Origin: Myxococcales bacterium
GTDB lineage: Bacteria; Myxococcota_A; Polyangia; Palsa-1104; JAEUJZ01
Length of the DNA: 64,000 nucleotides
NCBI GenBank assembly: GCA_016794365.1
Contig: JAEUKB010000041.1
Location: 150,812 to 214,811 of the forward strand
Direction of reading: 5' to 3'
The position numbers and the translations under genes were made by a program. The notes under the pieces are model-generated. The model saw nothing but the letters and a program-made list of their open reading frames with translations. It was not told where the DNA came from and made no database searches. This document shows positions 50,704 to 60,003 of the stretch, piece by piece (position 1 is the stretch's first letter; every line of letters begins with the position of its first letter).

Positions 50704-51873
50704 TCAGCCGATGATCACCGGCGCACACGTCGAGACACCAGCCCCGACGATGCGATAGCTTGCGTTGGTCTTGATCTCGATGGCTTTGCCCGTACCCGGA
50801 TCGAACTCGTACACCATCGACTTCGTCGAGACTCCGACGTTGGCTGTGACGAAGATGTAGAAGCGTCCGCCCCAGTGCGCAAAGGCCCACGCCGACGGAC
50901 TGCTTCCCATGGATGACAGCGTCCAGCGACGGAGCACGCTCGCTGAGCCTTTGTCGATCTGACCGATGAACGGACTGCCGCCGGGATAGTAGCCGTACAG
51001 CTCGCCCTTGCCGGTGCCAGTTAGCTCGGGGCTGCTCTGACCGGACAGGTTCATCGCTGCGATCTTCGACAGGGCAAGCGTCTTGGCATCGACTGACGCG
51101 AGGCTGGCCACGTTTTGGTTGGAATACGATCCGCCCGCGACGAACAGCGTCTCTTTTTCGCTGCCTTCTACGTCGGATACAAAGCCCATGCCGAACGTCT
51201 CGAAGCTGCTCTGGTTTTTCGCAAAGCCGCTCGACTTGCACGATGCGTCGGTGGTGTTCACCCAAAAAATCTCGCCGCTTGAATACAGCACCCAGGCGCG
51301 CGCTTGCCGATCGACGGCCATCGAAAACGGCGTCGCTCTGCCACCGCCATACGAGCTTCCCGCCGGACATGACAGCGTACCAATCAGCTTGAACTCATAC
51401 TTTCCGTCGCGCGGATTGAAGCTGAGCAAGCGATTGTCCGAGTCCACGACGTAGATCAGCTCTGAGCCGGGACTGCAAACCGTCGAGCAGCGACCGCCCG
51501 AGCACGCTTTCGGCTGGCAGGTTTCCTGTTCCGTGCCGATCGATCCGTCCGCGTTGCAGATGTGAACCTTGTCCCCGACGCAAGTGGTCGGTAGAACGGG
51601 TGAACAGTCGAGACAGCCACGCTTGGGATCGCAGATCTGACCGACGCCACAGATCTTGCTCGTTTTGTAGGTTCCACCGTCGCACGCTTGGAGCGCTCCG
51701 CCGTAGCAGCGCGTCTCGCCACGCACACAGCGATCGCCTTCGTTTTCGCCGGGATTGCCGGTAAGGATTTCGTCTCCCGCGCTGCGAGGATCGACGGCGC
51801 ATCCTGACAGCGCGACGGAAAGACCCAGAATCAGACCGAGTTTGGTAAACCAGCTCGACGACGAGTGCCGCAT
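50704..51873 (-). CDS. Secreted lipoprotein with Cys-rich N-part and propeller-like C-part
   Basis: 389 residues from ATG 51873, chosen for the GGAGG Shine-Dalgarno; a longer frame reaches 51966. Signal and lipobox LSGC. A short cysteine-rich region (about 40-130, with repeats like CVRGETRCYGGALQACDGGT) precedes a beta-rich domain (about 140-389) of the sort seen in Myxococcota surface proteins. Likely an outer-membrane or secreted adhesin. Function unknown. Confidence 0.7.
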   Translation of the reverse strand: MRHSSSSWFTKLGLILGLSVALSGCAVDPRSAGDEILTGNPGENEGDRCVRGETRCYGGALQACDGGTYKTSKICGVGQICDPKRGCLDCSPVLPTTCVGDKVHICNADGSIGTEQETCQPKACSGGRCSTVCSPGSELIYVVDSDNRLLSFNPRDGKYEFKLIGTLSCPAGSSYGGGRATPFSMAVDRQARAWVLYSSGEIFWVNTTDASCKSSGFAKNQSSFETFGMGFVSDVEGSEKETLFVAGGSYSNQNVASLASVDAKTLALSKIAAMNLSGQSSPELTGTGKGELYGYYPGGSPFIGQIDKGSASVLRRWTLSSMGSSPSAWAFAHWGGRFYIFVTANVGVSTKSMVYEFDPGTGKAIEIKTNASYRIVGAGVSTCAPVIIG

Positions 51874-52011
51874 CGGTGCCTCCGTGAAGAAAGCCTGAAA
51901 CCGAAAAGTCGGCGCATCGTAGCGAGCGAGTCTGACCGCGACAAGCACCGATCCAGACTTCCGCACAAACAGCAGATCTCAGCGACGGAAATGAATAGCG
52001 ATCGCGAGTGT

Positions 52012-52779
52012 TTACGAAGCAGGCAGCGTCTGACGACCTTCGGGCCCCAGATCGTTGGCAATGTGGATCAGCACCACCGTGATGTTGTCGTCGCCACCGC
52101 GCGCGTTGGCCAGATCGACCAGCACCTGTGGCACGTCGCGATAGAGCTGCCGACTGAGCACTTCAATCAGATCGGGCTCCTCGACGAAGTTTGACAGACC
52201 ATCACTGCACAAAAGCAGACAGTCTCCGACGCGGATCGGCGTCACGCTGCCATCGACTTGAACATCGCGCTCAAAGCCGACCGATCGCGTGATGATGTGA
52301 CGGAACCGCGACTCACGCGCTTCTTGTTCGGTCAGAAAGCCCGCGCGCACCTGCTCGGCCACCCACGAGTGATCGAACGTAAGCTGCTGAATCTTTCCGT
52401 CGCGATACAGATAGGCCCGCGAGTCTCCAACGTGCGCGATGTACGCACGCCGACCCTGAATCCACAGCGCGGTCAGCGTCGTGCCCATGCCTTCCAGATC
52501 GGGATCAGCTTGCGCCGCGTCGAAAATGTCCGCGCCCACCACCATCATCGCCGACGTGAGCGACGCCAGGTTTTCGCTCTTGGTGGCCGATCGGATCGGC
52601 AGCTTGACCTGCGCTCGCAGCTTTTCGATCGCCAGCCGACTGGCCATCTCACCCGCTTGGTGCCCGCCCATTCCATCCGCGACCGCGAACAGACCCAGGT
52701 TCTCCGCGACAAGAAAGTTGTCCTCGTTGTGAGCCCGTTTTCGCCCCACATCGGACAGTGCATAGGGAATCAGTCGCAT
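52012..52779 (-). CDS. PP2C-family serine/threonine protein phosphatase
   Basis: 255 residues from ATG 52779. All PP2C motifs are present: [62 protein letters not shown], and [11 protein letters not shown]. Mn/Mg-dependent phosphatase, likely the counterpart of a Ser/Thr kinase not in this window. It follows the TonB-like gene; an upstream extension to 52908 would overlap that gene and is less likely. A GTG start at about 52797 is also possible. Confidence 0.9.
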   Translation of the reverse strand: MRLIPYALSDVGRKRAHNEDNFLVAENLGLFAVADGMGGHQAGEMASRLAIEKLRAQVKLPIRSATKSENLASLTSAMMVVGADIFDAAQADPDLEGMGTTLTALWIQGRRAYIAHVGDSRAYLYRDGKIQQLTFDHSWVAEQVRAGFLTEQEARESRFRHIITRSVGFERDVQVDGSVTPIRVGDCLLLCSDGLSNFVEEPDLIEVLSRQLYRDVPQVLVDLANARGGDDNITVVLIHIANDLGPEGRQTLPAS

Positions 52780-52823
52780 GACATTGACCCATACCACGAG
52801 GCCCCGTTCCCGGCGACCTTCGA

Positions 52824-54830
52824 CTAACGCTCGAGCCCAACCACTTTCCAGCCTTTGTCGGTCGGCTCTAGAAGCAGGATCAGATCTTCTCCGCCCTGCT
52901 CGATCCACGCAAACGCAACCTCGTCGCCTTCCGCACCACGCGGCGCCCGCCCGAGTCGCGCCTGAACTTCTTTGAGCGTGTAAAACTGTAGCCGATCGTG
53001 CCCAGGCACACCTTCGGCCATCATCTCTTCAAAAAACGTACGCAGCGCCACCGCATCGCTCGCCACCGTCTTACCGCCCGAGGTAAACGGCAGCGCACTG
53101 CCCGCGCTCATCTTTTTTGGCTCTTTGTGCTCCAGCGCGTCCAGCCAGCGCTGAGCCGCCGTCTTCGCTTCGTCCGGCACTTTGGTCAAGGCATTGGCGC
53201 GAACCGGCACCACGGGCGGCGCAGCATCGACAGCTGCCCCACGAGCACTCCCGCTCCGAGGCAGACCGAGCGCTGCACGACTTGGCTCCACCGGCAGCGG
53301 CGATCCAGCTTCCGATTCGGGACGCAGCTTGCTGGATGCGGCCACAACCGGCTTACTCGGCGTCGGTAGCGAGCTGCCCGGCTTCGGCGGTGTCGTCAGG
53401 ATGTGCGCATTGACAAAGTCCGTCGCACACTGCCGCTCATCGCGGTGAAAGTGCCAGGTGATGTAGACGTTTCCGTCTCGGCTCTTGATCGCCACCGGAG
53501 GCTCCCCAAACGGCGCCGCGCTACCGACGGCATCGATCGCCGCCGCATCAAACGCCAGCACCCCCGATGCCTTCGCGATCATCACCTGATTCAGCGTTCC
53601 ATCGGGCTTGATCGAGATCTCCAGCGCCGTCACCAAGCTTCGATCGTAGGCATCTTTGCCCGGTCGCCGATCGAGATCCGCCAAAAAGCCATCGCCCCAA
53701 AAGCGATGGATCTGACGGTGAACCTGCGCAATGTAGGCCGCAAACGGATGCGCGCGTGTGCCCAGCTCACTTTGGTTTCCGACGCGCACGTTCGGCGTAA
53801 AGTTTTCGAGCGACGCCCGAAACAGCGCTTGCTTGGCCATGATCCGATCCCAGCGACCCATGCCTTGCGAGCGCTCGGCCCGCGCTGCCGCTCGTCGCTC
53901 GGACTCGGCCACGTCATAGCCAACGATCCGATCGTAATCCTGATAGCGCAGCCGCGACGGACTGAGCCCCGGCGCACCGGCCAGACCTTGCGCTTGCTCC
54001 GACTTGCCTTGCGCTTCTCGCGACTCCGCTCCGCCGCCTGGCTTCAGCTGCATCTGCCCGTCGCCCAGCATCGTCTCGCCACCCGGAGACTTTTCTGGAC
54101 CCACGCTCTGTGCCTCGGGCGTCTGCTGCTGCTTCGCAGGCTGCGCGTTCATCGCCACCGCTTGGTTCGGATTCCGTAGAACCGGCGTCGCTGCGGGCGC
54201 AAGCTGTGGCAACCGCTTCGGATCGCCAGGACGATCTTGAAGCTCCGCCGACTTCTGCTGCGCTTCACCGATCTGCGCGGAGCGATTTTCCGACGGTGCG
54301 CTCGCTTCCGTCTCACCCGGAATGTTCTGGATCAGGTTGCGCGTGTTTGCCTGCGTATCGACGGCAGCCGCATGGTTCTTCTGCGCCAAAAAGCGCGCGT
54401 TCTTGTTGTCTTGTTCGTCGGGAAACTGATCCTGATCCACCATCTTGAGGTGCGGAATCGTCGTCACCTCCAGCGGCTTCACTTCCGGCGGTTTCTGCTC
54501 GGGAACCTTCGGCTTGTCCCGTCGCTCCGCCAGCTCCTCTTCGATCGGATCTTTTTCCTTCTTCGGCGGATCCAGCGTCGGCGACTTCGGTGATTCTTTC
54601 GTCTCAGGCTCTGTCGTCCCCGGATCGCTATCCTGGGACGGACTATCGACGGGACCGTCCGGCTCCAGATACGTCAGCTCTAGCTGTGGCTCGATCTTTT
54701 CCGTCAGACGCGCCAAGAGCGACGGCAAAAGCAGCGCATGTCCCACCATCGACAGAACCAGCGCCGATATCCACCTGCGGCGACGCTTGACCGTCACCGA
54801 GGCCTGACTCGGACTCGCTTGCTCTGCCAT
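52824..54830 (-). CDS. TonB-like protein with long linker and added C-terminal domain
   Basis: 668 residues. A single N-terminal membrane helix (about 21-40, ISALVLSMVGHALLLPSLLA) after a basic stretch, an extended Pro/Glu/Lys-rich periplasmic linker (about 60-165), then a TonB C-terminal domain at about 385-460 (TALEISIKPDGTLNQVMIAK). Classic TonB ends there; here about 200 further residues follow, with another Pro/Ser-rich linker and an alpha/beta region (TAAQRWLDALEHKEPKKMSA to the end). The extra domain is not recognised. Upstream of the PP2C gene on the same strand. Confidence 0.8.
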   Translation of the reverse strand: MAEQASPSQASVTVKRRRRWISALVLSMVGHALLLPSLLARLTEKIEPQLELTYLEPDGPVDSPSQDSDPGTTEPETKESPKSPTLDPPKKEKDPIEEELAERRDKPKVPEQKPPEVKPLEVTTIPHLKMVDQDQFPDEQDNKNARFLAQKNHAAAVDTQANTRNLIQNIPGETEASAPSENRSAQIGEAQQKSAELQDRPGDPKRLPQLAPAATPVLRNPNQAVAMNAQPAKQQQTPEAQSVGPEKSPGGETMLGDGQMQLKPGGGAESREAQGKSEQAQGLAGAPGLSPSRLRYQDYDRIVGYDVAESERRAAARAERSQGMGRWDRIMAKQALFRASLENFTPNVRVGNQSELGTRAHPFAAYIAQVHRQIHRFWGDGFLADLDRRPGKDAYDRSLVTALEISIKPDGTLNQVMIAKASGVLAFDAAAIDAVGSAAPFGEPPVAIKSRDGNVYITWHFHRDERQCATDFVNAHILTTPPKPGSSLPTPSKPVVAASSKLRPESEAGSPLPVEPSRAALGLPRSGSARGAAVDAAPPVVPVRANALTKVPDEAKTAAQRWLDALEHKEPKKMSAGSALPFTSGGKTVASDAVALRTFFEEMMAEGVPGHDRLQFYTLKEVQARLGRAPRGAEGDEVAFAWIEQGGEDLILLLEPTDKGWKVVGLER

Positions 54831-54907
54831 CCTCTTACCCTACCAAGCCAGCGTGCGACTCGGCAAACCGTCTGCGCGCACGCAGCGTCGATTCTTGCCA
54901 ATCGACT

Positions 54908-54937
54908 GCGCTGCCTGTGCCCGCGCTGCCTGTGCCG
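54908..54937. repeat. Tandem 15-bp direct repeat
   Basis: Two adjacent copies of GCGCTGCCTGTGCC plus one base (54908-54922 and 54923-54937). In the 225-bp gap between the TonB-like gene and the gp27-like hub. Nothing else is recognisable here but a candidate terminator at 54979-55012. Significance unknown. Confidence 0.6.
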
Positions 54938-54978
54938 ACGTAGCGTCTGTGGTGTGTCAAGGTGGTTCCGTCGCAGCG

Positions 54979-55012
54979 GAAAAAAGATCGGTCCGAAGGA
55001 TGCGCACGACCG
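54979..55012 (-). terminator. Candidate intrinsic terminator of the eCIS operon
   Basis: On the minus strand a short stem CGGTC (55008-55012) pairs with GACCG (54989-54993) across a 14-nt loop, followed by ATC and a run of six T (54980-54985). It lies 44-77 bp after the stop of the gp27-like hub gene, the last eCIS gene here. Short stem, so moderate support. Confidence 0.5.
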
Positions 55013-55055
55013 CTGAGCGATGTCCCACACCGAGCAGGACATCCGCCCATTCGCA

Positions 55056-56162
55056 TTACATGCCAGCGTCGCGCTGAAGCTTGTATTTGCCTTTGAAGCC
55101 GCCCATGCCGGAGCCTTCGCCCATTCCTGAGCTGCTATGCGAATAGGCAAATTCACAACCTACCACATAGTATTTTCCGTTAAAGCGACTTTCTTTGCCA
55201 CCGAGCTTGAGCTCAATGACCTTGCCTGGCTTGATCTCGGCATTGCCCAGGCCCGTTGCTTCCGCATTGATGAAGTTCATCTGTCGTTCTTCCAAGATTG
55301 ACTTGGCCAACAGATCGCCTTCTTCTTTGGAACGGAACGGAATGTCGAAGACATGCAGTTCTGGACTATCGCCAAATGCACCGCTGCCGCCTTCACCACC
55401 GAGCGGCGAGCCTCCGCCTTCGGCCTTACACTCCATCATCTGTGCCTTGCGCGTAGACTGGAATGGATCCCAGCCGTGACAGACGACCTTCTTGACCTGT
55501 CCCGCCGTTGACATCTTCGGCTTGAAGTTTTCCAGCGCGCCGCTGCCCTCGGTGTTGTAATCGAGCGTAGCGACCGGACCTTGGTCCTTTTCGCGCTTGG
55601 TATAGAAGATCTTCTTGTCTTCACAGAAAATCACACGACCAGTTCGGGCTGCGCGCATACGCAGAAACTCCAAATCAGTCATGTTGTTTTGGTGCAAATG
55701 CTCATGTCGAAGCGTCGGCGGTTCGCGACCGAAGTCTACTGACAAACCTGCTTCACTGATCACCTTTTGAATGATCTGCTGATCGGTTTGATTGGTAAAC
55801 GTTCGCGTCTTTCGGCCACGCGATAGCTTGTGCATTGCATTCATGCCTTGAAGATCCGTTCCTACTGGCGAGTGCGCATCGTAGGTTGGATCATCGCCAT
55901 GCACATAGCCTTTGAACAGCTCTTGCTCGCTTTCGCCTTCAACCTTGATCTTGACGATCAGGTCCGTTCCAGGCTTGAGCGACGCAGAGAACTTATCGCC
56001 GCCGCTTTCACCGTCAGCAAGGTTCGAGAGTGAGATTTGCACATAGTCGGGTTGATCGAGGTCCTTCTTGACCACTAAGCTAGAAATATTGCTTAGCTCA
56101 ATCTCTTTTCCACCGACGATTACTTTCGGTAGACTGACCTTTGGGCTTTGGGTGTCCGCCAT
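55056..56162 (-). CDS. gp27-like hub protein of the eCIS (phage late control D / VgrG-like, no spike part)
   Basis: 368 residues. Motifs of the gp27/late control D family: FKGYVHGDDPTYDAHSPVGT, VISEAGLSVDFGREPP, the region NMTDLEFLRMRAARTGRVIF, and the end LKLGGKESRFNGKYYVVGCE. It forms the trimeric hub between tube and baseplate. In Afp8/Pvc8 and VgrG a gp5-like spike follows in the same chain; here the protein stops after the hub, so the spike should be separate. Last gene of the minus-strand cluster in the window. Confidence 0.82.
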   Translation of the reverse strand: MADTQSPKVSLPKVIVGGKEIELSNISSLVVKKDLDQPDYVQISLSNLADGESGGDKFSASLKPGTDLIVKIKVEGESEQELFKGYVHGDDPTYDAHSPVGTDLQGMNAMHKLSRGRKTRTFTNQTDQQIIQKVISEAGLSVDFGREPPTLRHEHLHQNNMTDLEFLRMRAARTGRVIFCEDKKIFYTKREKDQGPVATLDYNTEGSGALENFKPKMSTAGQVKKVVCHGWDPFQSTRKAQMMECKAEGGGSPLGGEGGSGAFGDSPELHVFDIPFRSKEEGDLLAKSILEERQMNFINAEATGLGNAEIKPGKVIELKLGGKESRFNGKYYVVGCEFAYSHSSSGMGEGSGMGGFKGKYKLQRDAGM

Positions 56163-56182
56163 GACTAGCCTCTCTGACTGAC

Positions 56183-56623
56183 TTACTTCTTGCCGGTCTC
56201 TGCAGACTTGGCCTTCTTCATCTTCACAGTGGCCTCGCAGCGAACCGGAGTACCATCCCGCAGAAACATCGTGAATTTCTGCTGAACGGATTCAACTACG
56301 CCTTGAAACACAAACTTGCCCCAGACAAATTTACACAGTGGCGGTCGCGGCTTCTCTTTGCTGATAATCAGCGCAAGCTTTTCCACCTGTGAGGTATATT
56401 GCATCACAGAGGACTTTTCCTCATAGGTGTCAAAGTGCAGCGTGACCGTCAAGTTCGCAGGGGTCGGCTTGGTGAACTCCTCGGGGGGCTCATCATTCAT
56501 GGCGCCCTCTTTTTGGGTCCACTGAACCTGCTTTTCGACCGTAAACTCTTTGGGGTTAAAGAGCACCGTCAACTTGCTGCCACGGTCGCAGTCGTGGAGC
56601 TCTGCTTTCTCTAGTTCAGCCAT
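56183..56623 (-). CDS. Afp7-like contractile injection system protein (CIS_tube)
   Basis: 146 residues from ATG 56623, chosen by its GGA at -7 (an ORF to 56680 is longer but overlaps the previous gene heavily). Motifs NPKEFTVEKQVQWTQ and VTLHFDTYEEK match the Afp7/Pvc7-type protein that links tube end and hub. The family often carries a LysM-like C-terminus; this copy ends after KFTMFLRDGTPVRCEATVKM and a Lys-rich tail, so it is a short form. Overlaps the preceding gene by 8 bp; precedes the hub gene by 20 bp. Confidence 0.8.
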   Translation of the reverse strand: MAELEKAELHDCDRGSKLTVLFNPKEFTVEKQVQWTQKEGAMNDEPPEEFTKPTPANLTVTLHFDTYEEKSSVMQYTSQVEKLALIISKEKPRPPLCKFVWGKFVFQGVVESVQQKFTMFLRDGTPVRCEATVKMKKAKSAETGKK

Positions 56624-57443
56624 GTGATCCGAACCTTTCCTTTGCAATCCGCTTGGACTTTTCCAGGCTTTCAAGCGCAAGCTCTGCTACCTTCTTGAGC
56701 TTTGTCTCAAAGCCTTTCCGGTCCTCCATGAACTTCTTGTTTGCAGAATTGTCGATTGCCTTCTTCAGCGGATGCGTATCAGGCGTATGCTCTGCGTGAG
56801 CCGCTGCCGCTGCCATTTGCTTATTGCTATCTGCAAATGCAATCAAGGTCAAATCGCCCAGCGATATGCGGTTATCGGAAGCAATGGCCTGACTGGCAGC
56901 TTGGGCTCGAACCGCATCCAGCAGCCGCGTTGAAGCATCCAGCGCCGCACGCTGAGCCGCCGCCGAAGTTCCACCACGCGACGAACCGCCCGATTCATCA
57001 CCCGACTGACCCGCCAGCACTGGCATCGCCGGTCGCTCTCGCTGTGCGCGCTGGCTTTCCAGGTGGGTGTGCAGATCGGCCTCGACGGCGCTGACCACCG
57101 GCTTGAGATCCGCCTTCGGCAGCGTGCTCCACAGCGGTGCCGACGACTCACGCTGCTCTTGAAGCTGCATCGCCATCCGTGTCACCGGCGGCGTCCACAC
57201 AGCCTGAAGCTGCGGCAGTGGCTGCTCGCTGCGCGACGGAGCCGCGCTCTTCTGATCCGCAACGACCCGATCGCCCGAGGCTGCGACGGGCATCGCTGGA
57301 GACTCACCCTTGGCTGGCCGGTTTGCAGACGAAGGTGAGCCGCCTTGCAGACGACCCATCACCGACCCGAGCATCCGCAGCGAGGCTGAGGTGCCCAGCG
57401 GCGCAAAGTCCGGTGCCGACGAATTTCGCTCTGATTCCGACAT
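56616..57443 (-). CDS. Unknown eCIS-cluster protein
   Basis: 275 residues, not recognised. The first 160 residues are Ser/Ala/Pro/Gln-rich and probably disordered. The C-terminus (about 195-275) is a charged helical segment (FMEDRKGFETKLKKVAELAL, then ESLEKSKRIAKERF). It is 2 bp after the tube gene and overlaps the Afp7-like gene by 8 bp, so it is clearly part of the operon. No signal peptide. Could be a structural accessory or cargo-handling factor. Confidence 0.6.
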   Translation of the reverse strand: MSESERNSSAPDFAPLGTSASLRMLGSVMGRLQGGSPSSANRPAKGESPAMPVAASGDRVVADQKSAAPSRSEQPLPQLQAVWTPPVTRMAMQLQEQRESSAPLWSTLPKADLKPVVSAVEADLHTHLESQRAQRERPAMPVLAGQSGDESGGSSRGGTSAAAQRAALDASTRLLDAVRAQAASQAIASDNRISLGDLTLIAFADSNKQMAAAAAHAEHTPDTHPLKKAIDNSANKKFMEDRKGFETKLKKVAELALESLEKSKRIAKERFGSHG

Positions 57444-57445
57444 GG

Positions 57446-57883
57446 TTAGCCTTCGTAGGTCAGCTCTTCGTGAGCGATTTCAATCGTCTCGACGGAGATT
57501 TCGTTCTTCGTAGCGTCGAACTCTGGGCCTTCCCACTTACAAATCCAGGCTTTGCGAAAGCGCCATTTGTGAAGACGCTTACCGCCTGGACCATAATGAA
57601 CAATCAAGCCGTCGATGCGCTGCATCTTTTTGCCTGGTTCATCATTGACATAGTTCTGCCGCAGAGACCAAAGCTCGGGACCAACAAATCCTTGCTTGAG
57701 GATAATGTTGGAATATTTATTGACACCCATCAGCTTCAGTTCAGTCGTGTTGACTCCGCCTTCTTGAATCGTCACAACTTCGGATTCCGACTTCAGCCCA
57801 GCGCATGAGCGAAAGAAGCCTTGTTGAATCCCTTTGATCTCAACGGCGAAGTAATAAACAGGCAATGCCTCGCGGCGTGACAT
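57446..57883 (-). CDS. T4 gp19-like tube protein (Afp1/Afp5-type)
   Basis: 145 residues with the gp19-like tube fold: YYFAVEIKGIQQGFFRSCAG at the N-terminus, VNTTELKLMGVNKYSNIILK, and the end FDATKNEISVETIEIAHEEL. This size matches single-domain tube or tube-initiator subunits such as Afp1 and Afp5. It lies 19 bp after the longer sheath and 2 bp before the unknown gene. Confidence 0.85.
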   Translation of the reverse strand: MSRREALPVYYFAVEIKGIQQGFFRSCAGLKSESEVVTIQEGGVNTTELKLMGVNKYSNIILKQGFVGPELWSLRQNYVNDEPGKKMQRIDGLIVHYGPGGKRLHKWRFRKAWICKWEGPEFDATKNEISVETIEIAHEELTYEG

Positions 57884-57902
57884 GTCTTAGATACCTCTCT
57901 GC

Positions 57903-59675
57903 TCAGCGCGGTTCAACGCGTTCGCCCATTTGTTGATCAATCGTAAAGTAGATAAATTCAGCCGGAATTGCCGGTGCTACGCGAATCTCGGTAACGAGAC
58001 GACCGCTCTCGACAATTTCGCGCGGGTTCGTTTCTTCGTTACATTTCACGATAAAAGCCTCTTCGGTCGAGTTTCCAGCGAAATACCCTTTAATGTAGAG
58101 ATCACTCAAGAACGATGAGACTTCGCGTTCAATGAGCGACCAAGTTTCTACCGTATTGGGTTCAAATGATATCCACTGTGTTCCTTTTTCAATGGCACGA
58201 CGCAGCATAATAAACAAACGTCGCACATTCAGATAACGCCATTCGTCTGCATCGGAACAGCTCCGAGCGCCCCAGATGCGAATGCCTCGTCCCGTCATCG
58301 AACGAATCGTATTAATCCCCTCGGAGTTGAGCTGTCCAAGGTGATCATCGGACAGCGGCAGCGTAAGTTGCGTGAGGCCCAGGATCTGCTCGTTGGCGGG
58401 CGCTTTGTGAACGCCACTTTGCTGCTCGGTGCGCGCGTACACTCCGGCGACATATCCCGACGGTGGCACCTTGTGCTGCGTCCCGTTTGGACCCGCGACG
58501 ACGACCCACGGAAAATAAATCGCCGCAAAGCTGGTCGTCAGCCGCTGACGCATCCGTCGCACTTCTTCGATGTCGCGCGTGTCCGGTGCGTCGAGAATGG
58601 CAAAGCGGTCCTGCGAGCGCTCACAGACCCCGATCATCGCGTCGTGGATGTGCTGAACGTAGCTGCGGGCCTCGGGAACCGACATGCTCTTGTAGGCCAG
58701 CATCGCGTCGGGAACGCAGATCACGCCAACGTCCTCGACGTGCTCCAGCGTCATCAGCCCGCGTCGATCGTCGAGCCCGTTGTCGTAGCCAATGAAGTCT
58801 TCGGCGGTGATGCCTTCGGTTCCGTCGCGTCCACCCGTCAGCTTATCGAGCGCGGCTTCGAGCGGCAGGTTGTTCGGCCACGGCGAGCTGGAGCTGAGAT
58901 CTTCCAGCCGAATCAGGTACGACTCTTCGTTGATGATGCGCGGTGCGTAGCGACGGGACAGCGGATGAAGCTGAAGTCCCCGGAAGACTTCCCGACGGTC
59001 ACGCAGCGAAGCATAGACCTCGAACTCGATCACCTCGACGTAGGTGGGAGCCGCCGCCGCATAGCGACGAACCACCGGCGTCTCCGGTCCCCACGACAGC
59101 ACCTTGTTCTTTTCGTCGATGTCGGTGACGACGATGTAGTCGCTGTTGTCGCGGTCAAAGATGCGCAGAAGCGATCCTTTTTCAATGCCGCGCGTCGAAG
59201 TCACCCGCGCTTGCCCGGCTCCGACGGGAAGATCGAGCGTGAGCAGCGTCTTGGCACCCGTGCTGCGAGCAGTCTTGACCCAGACGCTGTTGCCCCAGCG
59301 TCCTTCGTTGAGCGCCAGCACCCGCAGCGTCGGCTTGTCCCAGGCATCTTTGAGCACTCGCTCGGCTTGCAGCGCATGATACGGCTCGAGACGCTGACCG
59401 ATGCGTGGCCGACGAGCGACTCGCACCACAAAGCACGATCGCCCGCCGTTTAGGAAGAAGCCTTCGACGGCACGCGCCAGATAGCCTTCGCTGCTCGCGC
59501 CGTAGACTTCGACAAACTCTGCCCACGACTGAAGCTGAACCGGCACATCGAGCGGACCACGGTTGGCAATTCCGACGAAGCCAACGACATGCGTGTCCGC
59601 GATGGTCAGCGAGGTAAAGCGCGCGCCCGCACCGAGTGGATATACGCCAGGGGGTCTGATCTCTCGGGGTGCCAT
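57903..59675 (-). CDS. Contractile sheath protein, long form (Afp3/Afp4-like)
   Basis: 590 residues from ATG 59675 (AAAGGA upstream), starting MAPREIRPPGVYPLGAGARF. The C-terminal sheath region VPPSGYVAGVYARTEQQSGV, then HKAPANEQILGL, IRIWGARSCS and WRYLNVRRLFIM parallels the shorter sheath at 62677. An extra domain of about 180 residues after the N-terminal part (about 130-300) makes it the long paralogue, as for Afp3/Afp4 next to Afp2. Codon use and base composition are different from the 62677 sheath. Follows a 328-bp non-coding gap. Confidence 0.9.
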   Translation of the reverse strand: MAPREIRPPGVYPLGAGARFTSLTIADTHVVGFVGIANRGPLDVPVQLQSWAEFVEVYGASSEGYLARAVEGFFLNGGRSCFVVRVARRPRIGQRLEPYHALQAERVLKDAWDKPTLRVLALNEGRWGNSVWVKTARSTGAKTLLTLDLPVGAGQARVTSTRGIEKGSLLRIFDRDNSDYIVVTDIDEKNKVLSWGPETPVVRRYAAAAPTYVEVIEFEVYASLRDRREVFRGLQLHPLSRRYAPRIINEESYLIRLEDLSSSSPWPNNLPLEAALDKLTGGRDGTEGITAEDFIGYDNGLDDRRGLMTLEHVEDVGVICVPDAMLAYKSMSVPEARSYVQHIHDAMIGVCERSQDRFAILDAPDTRDIEEVRRMRQRLTTSFAAIYFPWVVVAGPNGTQHKVPPSGYVAGVYARTEQQSGVHKAPANEQILGLTQLTLPLSDDHLGQLNSEGINTIRSMTGRGIRIWGARSCSDADEWRYLNVRRLFIMLRRAIEKGTQWISFEPNTVETWSLIEREVSSFLSDLYIKGYFAGNSTEEAFIVKCNEETNPREIVESGRLVTEIRVAPAIPAEFIYFTIDQQMGERVEPR

Positions 59676-60003
59676 GCAAGTTCCTTTGACGAGCTGAGTG
59701 GGTGCCTCGTCCCAGCGCTTCGGGCCGAGGGCACCAAAGTCCATCGTCATCACGCCCTGTGCAGACAGAATCACCGTCGCACAAGAGCGGAAGATAGAGA
59801 CAAGTGCGCGACTATTTTACCCGACAACGTAGGCGCTTTTCTTGAAAAAAATACGTTTCTTTGCACACCAAATGATGTTGCTCACCAAATGATGTTGCAC
59901 ACAAACGGCACGCAGCCGAGCCACGCAGCGACGCTCGAAGTGGGCGAAGACTCGGCAGGACAGGACGTAGGGTGTGGGACGAAACGTGTCGGGGACTTTC
60001 TGG
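59676..60003 (-). promoter_or_regulatory. 328-bp non-coding, AT-richer spacer with tandem 16-bp repeats inside the eCIS cluster
   Basis: Between the frameshift-domain end (60004) and the long sheath. On the minus strand GCAACATCATTTGGTG appears twice (59883-59898 and 59866-59881) with one base between, followed by a T-run (59846-59852). It could be a promoter or operator for the downstream half (long sheath, tube, Afp7-like, hub). No ORF with a convincing start is seen. Function inferred only from position. Confidence 0.5.
59866..59898. repeat. Tandem 16-bp direct repeat
   Basis: Copies CACCAAATGATGTTGC at 59866-59881 and 59883-59898, one base apart (17-bp period). It lies 190 bp upstream of the long sheath's start. 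Adjacent exact repeats of this length in a spacer suggest a regulator-binding site or slippage. Confidence 0.75.
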
